Below, piece after piece: positions 13,216 to 18,632 of a stretch of 18,632 nt of DNA. The notes beneath the pieces are model-generated. The model had not been told where the DNA came from, did not search any database, and saw only the letters and a list, made by a program, of their open reading frames with translations. The first letter of the stretch is position 1, and each line of letters opens with the position of its first letter. Origin of the DNA: JBKEDC01 sp047974225 (GTDB taxonomy: Bacteria > Bacteroidota > Bacteroidia > Bacteroidales > Prolixibacteraceae); NCBI GenBank assembly GCA_047974225.1, contig JBKECD010000051.1, forward strand, positions 1 to 18,632, written 5' to 3'. A program made the translations under genes and the position numbers.

Positions 13216-14367
13216 ATGAGGAAATTAAGAAATTTGAATCTTAGCATACCAAAAGTTCAAGGAGTATTGCTATCTCTGCTTATTAATGCTAATATTTTAA
13301 CGCTATTAGGTTTCCCTAAGGGAATAACAGCAACTGTTAATTCGGTTGCTATTATAGTAATACATTTTGCTACTCAGAAAGTCGTGATAAGGGAAAAGAT
13401 AGACTTGCTTTGCGCTACGATCTTATTTTTATTCACCTATTCTCTTTTGTCGCTAGGGATAAATCCGAACACCTTTGCATTCTCGATTTATATCAAATAT
13501 TTGATCATATTAGCTGTGTGTTACATTGCGACAAAGCAAAACTTAGAGTCTATTAGATATTTCATCGGTTCAACGGTAGCGTTAAATATTGCTCTTTCTG
13601 TTGTTAGCCTTTATGATGTAAAAATCATCTTATCGAATCAGTCGATAAACTATCTTACGGTAACTTATGCTCTTGGCATATCTTTCATCTATTGCTTTAT
13701 TTCTTCATTTACAAACAAAAGACATAAGATTCAAAATGCAATATTTACTATTTTGCTTTTTGCAGCAATCCTAATGTATCCAAGCAGAGGTACAATTCTG
13801 TTTTCTTTGTTTGTTTGTTTGTTATTTCTGCTATATCGAGCAAAAAGTTCACTAAAGATGAAATTTCTCCTGCTCACTTTTGTTTTAGCTGCAACTGCTT
13901 TCTTTTTTTGGCTATGGGAATCCTATTTAAAATCAACGTATCTAGCTTATCGTTTCATTGGTCTTTTTACAGAAACAGGCGACGAGCCTAGAATAGAACT
14001 TTATCAAAAGGTACTTTTAGGAATAAAAGAGAATTGGCTATGGGGAGTCGGGATTGGAAATTCATCATTATATTGCGAAATATACCCTCATAATATATTC
14101 ATGGAAGCCTGGTTAGAGCTGGGAATAGTGGGGGTTTTCGTGTATAGCATATTTATTTTTGTTTTACTCAAGAAAGCAATAGCCTCAATGAAAGTAAATG
14201 ATTTGGGAATAGTTATGTTTTTCTGTTTTTTGTATGGTCTTTTGAATTTTCAGAAGTCATTTTCCATACAATATTCACAATACTTTGTCATATTTCCGTG
14301 CTTTTCTATCGCTCTATTAAAAATATTTAGGAACAATAAAAGTAGTGAGCATCGTGCGGATATTTGA
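13216..14367 (+). CDS. wzy: Wzy-type O-antigen/capsule polymerase
   Basis: A 383-residue polytopic inner-membrane protein with about 10-11 hydrophobic segments. It would join repeat units into long chains on the periplasmic face. The diagnostic region is GVGIGNSSLYCEIYPHNIF followed by MEAWLELGIVG, matching the G-x-G ... PHN ... E-x-G pattern of O-antigen ligase/polymerase proteins (Wzy_C type), with the large periplasmic loop (SYLKSTYLAYRF to ENWLWG) before it. A TTG at 13174 extends the frame by 14 residues unlike a membrane protein start; the ATG at 13216 is preferred. The gene is strongly AT-rich (for example 20 G+C in 13741-13800), as expected of Wzy genes. Confidence 0.85.
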   Translation: MRKLRNLNLSIPKVQGVLLSLLINANILTLLGFPKGITATVNSVAIIVIHFATQKVVIREKIDLLCATILFLFTYSLLSLGINPNTFAFSIYIKYLIILAVCYIATKQNLESIRYFIGSTVALNIALSVVSLYDVKIILSNQSINYLTVTYALGISFIYCFISSFTNKRHKIQNAIFTILLFAAILMYPSRGTILFSLFVCLLFLLYRAKSSLKMKFLLLTFVLAATAFFFWLWESYLKSTYLAYRFIGLFTETGDEPRIELYQKVLLGIKENWLWGVGIGNSSLYCEIYPHNIFMEAWLELGIVGVFVYSIFIFVLLKKAIASMKVNDLGIVMFFCFLYGLLNFQKSFSIQYSQYFVIFPCFSIALLKIFRNNKSSEHRADI

Positions 14368-14495
14368 TGCGCTATTCTTGGCATAAAAGTATCTAATCCC
14401 CCCTCAAAAAAAGAAGTGAGACAGGAAAGATACTTGCGCAAGATAAGGATAACTTTTTAATAGACGTATATCTACGTATTAATCTATACATCATT

Positions 14496-15506
14496 ATGAA
14501 AATTGGTTATTTCTTAGCACCCAAAAATATTATTTCGGGGGATTCTAATGGGATAAAGGGACAGGCCCGAGCGTGGAAAATGCTCCTGACAGATAGAGGT
14601 CATGAAGTTGTCGAATTAAATGTATGGGGAAATTATGATTGGAAACAATTCGACATTATTCATATTTTTGGTTTCGGCCCTTGGCTTCCAGATTTTTTGG
14701 CTACAATGACTCCCAAGAATCCAGCTATCGTAATCTCTCCAATCATCGACACGATTCAACCCGTATCTTTATATAAGTTGTCTACTTTCTGCGGATGTAG
14801 CAAGCTTAGGATGACATCGCCAACTCATGCACTAAAAAATTCTATCGCCAATTTCAAAGGGATCTTTACCCGAACTGACTACGAGAGTGTTTATGTCAAT
14901 AAAGCCTTGGGATGTCCCAAAGAATACATCTACAAAATACCTCTAACGTATGAAGTAGATGCAACTAAGCAGCTTTCGCTAGATAAAGAAAATTTTTGTC
15001 TTCACATTAGCTCGATATATCAAAAACGCAAAAACGTAATTAGGCTAATTAAAGCAGCAAAAAAATACAATTTTCAATTAGTATTGGCGGGATCAAAAGG
15101 AACTGAGGAAGAATTTGCACCACTAAAAAAGGAAATTGGGAACGCTGAAAACATCCAGGTCTTAGGTTATATCTCTGAAGAGAAGAAATATGAATTGTAT
15201 AGTAAAGCAAAAGTATTTGCACTGCCCAGTATTTCCGAAGGAGTTGGTTTGGTAGCTCTAGATGCAGCCGTAAATAATTGCGAGATTGTAATTACAAAAA
15301 TTGGAGGTCCGAAAGAATATTACGGCGATTTGGCAGAGGTGGTTAACCCCTATAGCGTAGATGAGATCGGAGTGTCAGTCTCCAAGCTTTTGTCAGCTAA
15401 AGGCTATCAGCCGAAACTGAAAGAACATATACTAAAAAGTTATAATCCCTCATACCTTGCAAACTGCTTGGAGAAATCATATCTTGAAATTATAGCACGA
15501 GTATAA
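14496..15506 (+). CDS. GT4-like (GT-B fold) glycosyltransferase
   Basis: A 336-residue retaining GT-B glycosyltransferase resembling CAZy family 4. The acceptor domain starts at KIGYFLAP. The C-terminal nucleotide-sugar domain carries SSIYQKRKNVIRLIKAA (172-188), FQLVLAGSKG (193-202) and the donor-binding EGVGLVALDA (248-257). The usual E-x7-E has Asp256 at the second acidic position, a conservative variant. It follows wzy by 128 bases with no clear promoter. Its donor sugar is not predictable. The frame is intact and the ATG at 14496 sits in a fitting AT-rich context. Confidence 0.88.
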   Translation: MKIGYFLAPKNIISGDSNGIKGQARAWKMLLTDRGHEVVELNVWGNYDWKQFDIIHIFGFGPWLPDFLATMTPKNPAIVISPIIDTIQPVSLYKLSTFCGCSKLRMTSPTHALKNSIANFKGIFTRTDYESVYVNKALGCPKEYIYKIPLTYEVDATKQLSLDKENFCLHISSIYQKRKNVIRLIKAAKKYNFQLVLAGSKGTEEEFAPLKKEIGNAENIQVLGYISEEKKYELYSKAKVFALPSISEGVGLVALDAAVNNCEIVITKIGGPKEYYGDLAEVVNPYSVDEIGVSVSKLLSAKGYQPKLKEHILKSYNPSYLANCLEKSYLEIIARV

Positions 15507-15637
15507 GCAAACTAATAGTGCCATTCCCAAATAACTTTTACAAGTTTTTGGGGGTGTGTATTATCGACGTCATCAAGCTACCTCCTTTTCCTACATATTA
15601 GATTTCTCAGACTATTCTGTCTAATAAATATTATACC

Positions 15638-16492
15638 ATGATATCCGTAATTATCCCTACATACAATAGGCGCGCAGCTCTTTATCGAGCTGTGGAAAGT
15701 GTTGTGAATCAATCTTACAAAGTAGATGAAATCATTATTGTTGATGATTACTCAATAAATATGCCTTTGTTAGAGGATTTTAAAAACTTAGCATTTCAAA
15801 ATATCAGCCTATATAGCAATGAAAATCCGAGCGGAGCCAATTTTTCCCGAAACTTTGGAGTTTCCAAAGCTACTGGAGATATTGTGATGTTCCTTGATGA
15901 TGATGACACATGGGAGAAGGATAAGGTGAAAAATCAGATGGCTATTTTTGATAGTGATTCAGAAATAGGCTTGGTATATTCCTCTAAGGTTGTGGTGAAT
16001 GATAAGGATAGAGATACAGATCTTCGATATATCAGAAATACTTTAGGTGGAGATCTAAGTAAGAAGATTTTTAAGCGCAATTGGATTGGCTCTACATCGT
16101 GTGCCGCAGTTCGGAAAAATGTATTTAATCAAGTGGGGGGATTTGATGTTGAAATGCCCTCAATGCAAGACTATGATTTATGGATTAGACTTTGCCAAGT
16201 TACAAAGGTTGGTTGCGATGAAAATATCGGTTTGCGTTATACGATATATGATGATGTAAGCAAGCAAATGACAGGGCAATATGAACGACACGAAAGAACT
16301 GTTTTGAGGTTTAAAGAGAAATATGCAGATGTGCCGACTCGTTTAAGGCGAGCCTTGCTTTCTAACATATGCTTTAGTTGTGCCAAATCGATAGCAAAAG
16401 CCAGAAATATGCGATTTTTGAAATATGCGATGAAGAGTTTTGTGTATAAACCAAATTTGCGTGTTTTTGGGATACTTTTTGTTGTGCGCTAG
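15638..16492 (+). CDS. Family 2 glycosyltransferase
   Basis: A 284-residue GT-A fold glycosyltransferase. It begins with SVIIPTYNRR (3-12), then IIIVDDYS (32-39), the metal-binding FLDDDD (85-90) and the acceptor-side MQDYDLW, equivalent to the (E/Q)D of the GT2 catalytic base. The C-terminal part (about 230-284) is basic and hydrophobic, consistent with membrane association of enzymes that act on undecaprenyl-linked sugars. It is separated from the GT4-like gene by 131 bases and from the next GT by 253 bases. Confidence 0.9.
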   Translation: MISVIIPTYNRRAALYRAVESVVNQSYKVDEIIIVDDYSINMPLLEDFKNLAFQNISLYSNENPSGANFSRNFGVSKATGDIVMFLDDDDTWEKDKVKNQMAIFDSDSEIGLVYSSKVVVNDKDRDTDLRYIRNTLGGDLSKKIFKRNWIGSTSCAAVRKNVFNQVGGFDVEMPSMQDYDLWIRLCQVTKVGCDENIGLRYTIYDDVSKQMTGQYERHERTVLRFKEKYADVPTRLRRALLSNICFSCAKSIAKARNMRFLKYAMKSFVYKPNLRVFGILFVVR

Positions 16493-16494
16493 AG

Positions 16495-16506
16495 CTGAGT
16501 ACTCAG
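16495..16506. repeat. 12-bp perfect palindrome CTGAGTACTCAG
   Basis: It starts 3 bases after the stop of the preceding GT2 gene. It could be the core of a small hairpin or a binding site; nothing more can be said. Confidence 0.4.
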
Positions 16507-16605
16507 GTCTTACATAGAAATATTTCAGACGATTTAAGCGTTTTCAAGCCCTATCTTCATTCCTCGGACAACGCCCAAATCCACAAGATAATTGAATGCG
16601 CACTT

Positions 16606-16630
16606 GTTTAGGCTTACTAGAAGTCTAAAC
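16606..16630 (+). terminator. Hairpin in the GT2-GT2 spacer, weak terminator candidate
   Basis: GTTTAGGCTT (16606-16615) pairs with AAGTCTAAAC (16621-16630), one G-T wobble, around the loop ACTAG. CTCTTTG follows, a poor T-run, so termination would be partial at best. Confidence 0.35.
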
Positions 16631-16745
16631 CTCTTTGTCGGCTTCAAATGCTAACAGCATTGTGCGTCCTAATGCTTGTCCAGAGCAAATATACGGCTTA
16701 ATTCTAACCGACGTAGTTAAGACTTAAATCAAAAAAACAGATGAG

Positions 16746-17555
16746 ATGAATTTTTCCGTATTAATATCAGTATATTACAAAGAAAATCCAGATTTTCTGA
16801 AACTTGCTTTAGAAAGTATTTGGGACAATCAAACACTGAAGCCATCGGAAATTGTATTGATTAAAGATGGTCCGCTAACGGAACAACTGGATGCTGTGAT
16901 TGAGGAATTCAAACAGGATAAGCCGGTTAAAATCGTCGTACTGGAGAAGAACGTCGGCTTGGGGAGCGCCTTGGCAATCGGCGTTGAACAGTGTAGCAAT
17001 GAACTGGTTTGCCGGATGGACTCAGACGATATTGCCGATCAGCATCGCTTCGAGAAACAAATCGGTTACCTGAATTTCCACCCGGAGGTCGCTTTATTGA
17101 GCGCCAATATTGCGGAGTTCAACGACACGCCCGACTCGATTGTCAGCCATCGCAAGGTCCCGACTTCGTATGACGATATCCTCTCTTTTGCGAAAAAGAG
17201 AAATCCCATGAATCACATGGCGGTGGTCTTTAAAAAGTCAGCCGTGCTCGACGCTGGTAATTACCAGCCATTCCAGGGCTACGAAGACTATTTCCTGTGG
17301 GTGCGAATTTTGGCCAAAGGCTATCGGGCGGCCAACCTGAACGAAAATTTGGTGTTGGCGAGAACCGGTAACAACATGATCGCACGCCGTCAGGGCCTGA
17401 AATTCTTCAAAGAGGAACTGCGTCTCCAAAAAGAGTTCATGAAACTCAACTTCATTGGCTGCCCCGAATATGTTCGAAATATTCTTCTGCGCGCATTACC
17501 TCGCTTAATGCCAATCGTGGCTTTAAAATTGATTTACAAAAATCTCCACAAATAA
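16746..17555 (+). CDS. Family 2 glycosyltransferase (AmsE-like), compositionally mosaic
   Basis: A 269-residue GT-A glycosyltransferase with SVLISVYYKE (4-13), EIVLIKDG (35-42), the metal-binding CRMDSDDIA (89-97) and the acceptor-side FQGYEDYFLW, typical of AmsE/WaaE-like GT2 enzymes. Base composition changes inside the gene: 16741-16800 has 15 G+C of 60, 16861-16920 has 25, 16921-16980 has 34 and 17281-17340 has 32. Codons of the later part (GCC, GGC, GAC-rich) differ from neighbouring AT-rich genes, which suggests a recombined or recently acquired gene. The stop is two bases before the epimerase ATG, so they are translationally close. Confidence 0.9.
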   Translation: MNFSVLISVYYKENPDFLKLALESIWDNQTLKPSEIVLIKDGPLTEQLDAVIEEFKQDKPVKIVVLEKNVGLGSALAIGVEQCSNELVCRMDSDDIADQHRFEKQIGYLNFHPEVALLSANIAEFNDTPDSIVSHRKVPTSYDDILSFAKKRNPMNHMAVVFKKSAVLDAGNYQPFQGYEDYFLWVRILAKGYRAANLNENLVLARTGNNMIARRQGLKFFKEELRLQKEFMKLNFIGCPEYVRNILLRALPRLMPIVALKLIYKNLHK

Positions 17556-17557
17556 TT

Positions 17558-18550
17558 ATGACTAAAATTACCCTCATCGGAGCATCAGGCTTCGTCGGCA
17601 CACGCCTGACCGACCTCATCAAAAGCGATTTTGAAATCAAAATCTTCGACAAACAAGCGAGCCATTTTTTCAATGACTTAGTAACAATTGGCGATGTGCG
17701 CAATCAGTCGCAATTAGATGAAGCATTGGCAGGTCAGGAAGCAGTGGTGCTTTTAGCGGCCGAACATCGCGATGACGTGTCGCCCACTTCGCTCTATTAT
17801 GATGTGAATGTGCAAGGCGCAAAGAATGTGCTGCAAGCAATGGACAAGAATGGGGTGAAGAAAATCATCTTTACTAGTTCGGTGGCAGTCTATGGATTGA
17901 ACAAGGAGAATCCGAATGAAACTCACCCTGTTGATCCATTCAACCACTATGGCAAAAGCAAGTGGCAGGCGGAAGAGGTGTTGCGAGAGTGGCACGCAAA
18001 AGATCCTGAGAATCGTTCGCTCACTATTATTCGTCCGACAGTGATTTTTGGTGAACGCAATAGGGGGAATGTGTATAATCTGCTCAAACAAATAGCTTCG
18101 GGCAAGTTCTTGATGGTGGGCAAAGGAACAAATCTGAAATCCATGTCTTATGTGGGAAACATTGTGGCGTTGATTCAGCATTTCTTGCAGAAAGAGAAAA
18201 TGGGATATGATGTGTATAACTACATTGATAAGCCCGATTTGAATATGAATGAGCTAGTGGCTCAAGTAGAAACTAGCCTAAACAAAAAGATTCCTTCAAC
18301 TCACTTTCCTTATTGGATGGGCATGATGGGTGGTTATTGCTTTGATGTGTTGAGCAAACTGTCGGGCAAGAAGTTTTCGGTGAGTTCGGTGCGTGTGAAG
18401 AAATTTTGCGCCACCACACAGTTTGATGCTTCCAAAGTTCATTCCTCAGGCTTCAAAGCTCCCTTCACCCTAGCCGAAGGTTTACACCATACTTTGCATT
18501 ATGAGTTCATCGACAAGAATAAAGATGGAATAACGTTTGAGAGTGAGTAG
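17558..18550 (+). CDS. Extended-SDR NAD-dependent epimerase/dehydratase-like protein
   Basis: A 330-residue Rossmann-fold enzyme of the nucleotide-sugar epimerase/dehydratase group. Dinucleotide binding loop GASGFVG (8-14), acidic GDVR (46-49), active-site Ser in TSSVAVYG (106-113) and the catalytic YGKSK (131-135) with Tyr131 and Lys135. IIRPTVIFGERNRG follows, as in UDP-sugar epimerases. It would make or modify a precursor for the polysaccharide, but the C-terminal substrate domain gives no specific sugar. It starts two bases after the GT2 stop, so the two genes are probably cotranscribed. Confidence 0.88.
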   Translation: MTKITLIGASGFVGTRLTDLIKSDFEIKIFDKQASHFFNDLVTIGDVRNQSQLDEALAGQEAVVLLAAEHRDDVSPTSLYYDVNVQGAKNVLQAMDKNGVKKIIFTSSVAVYGLNKENPNETHPVDPFNHYGKSKWQAEEVLREWHAKDPENRSLTIIRPTVIFGERNRGNVYNLLKQIASGKFLMVGKGTNLKSMSYVGNIVALIQHFLQKEKMGYDVYNYIDKPDLNMNELVAQVETSLNKKIPSTHFPYWMGMMGGYCFDVLSKLSGKKFSVSSVRVKKFCATTQFDASKVHSSGFKAPFTLAEGLHHTLHYEFIDKNKDGITFESE

Positions 18551-18572
18551 AGCTGGAGGTGTTGAGTTGCCT

Positions 18573-18632
18573 TTGGCGTTTATCGCTTCGCGGTTTATTG
18601 CGTTGCGGTTTATTTGCCGTTGGCAGTTTATC
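18573..18632. repeat. Imperfect 14-17 bp tandem repeats with TTTAT cores
   Basis: Four variants of TTGGCGGTTTATCGC occur head to tail (18573-18586, 18587-18601, 18602-18618, 18619-18632) and run off the window edge. The reverse complement of CAGCGATAAATGCC, present in the 9867-10208 array, is similar. Confidence 0.5.

Noticed and set aside
17753..18181. Minus-strand ORF of 142 residues within the epimerase gene
   Set aside because: It is antisense to conserved SDR motifs and shows no family resemblance.

Overview
The window looks like a chromosomal segment of a member of the Bacteroidota, most likely order Bacteroidales. Evidence: perfect TAnnTTTG -7 promoter boxes before several genes, a UpxY/NusG-like antiterminator in front of a surface polysaccharide locus, a NigD-like lipoprotein whose acceptor Cys is followed by a Ser/Asp-rich export-type signal, and A-rich leaders without a clear Shine-Dalgarno. 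No rRNA, tRNA, CRISPR array or intact insertion sequence was seen.

Left half (1-8.5 kb), mostly core metabolism and envelope: a DJ-1/PfpI-like protein (+), a CorA-type Mg/Co transporter (-), a NigD-like lipoprotein (-) behind what looks like a textbook sigma-54 promoter, an alpha-oxoamine synthase family PLP enzyme (-), a GNAT acetyltransferase (-), a small Hpt phosphotransfer protein (-), glycine cleavage T protein GcvT (+) and an Omp85-superfamily outer-membrane protein (-). Most of these are single-gene units with their own promoter or hairpin terminator. A 187-189 bp MITE-like element with perfect 20-bp terminal inverted repeats and a TTTA target duplication lies between the oxoamine synthase gene and its terminator.

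Middle (8.5-10.4 kb), regulatory and repeat-rich: four tandem 42-bp repeats running into a 44-codon minus-strand ORF; a complete -33/-7 promoter with a structured leader of about 146 nt; the UpxY-like gene; then about 500 bp of nested hairpin repeats (146-148 bp units carrying GAGACGCAT/ATGCGTCTC palindromes) and two further palindromes of the kind that are often dispersed.

Right half (10.4-18.55 kb), a Wzx/Wzy-type capsule or O-antigen locus, all on +: Wzx flippase, GT2 glycosyltransferase, Wzy polymerase, GT4-like glycosyltransferase, two more GT2 glycosyltransferases and an extended-SDR NAD-dependent sugar epimerase/dehydratase-like protein. The glycosyltransferases would build a lipid-linked repeat unit, Wzx would flip it and Wzy would polymerise it; UpxY would let RNA polymerase read through the long leader and hairpins. 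Base composition is a mosaic: wzy and its neighbours are AT-rich, while the last GT2 gene climbs from about 25% to 57% GC within its first 240 bases, which suggests assembly by horizontal exchange. A decayed second copy of the MITE-like element lies between the first GT and wzy. The locus probably continues past the right edge, since no initiating sugar-phosphate transferase is present in the window.
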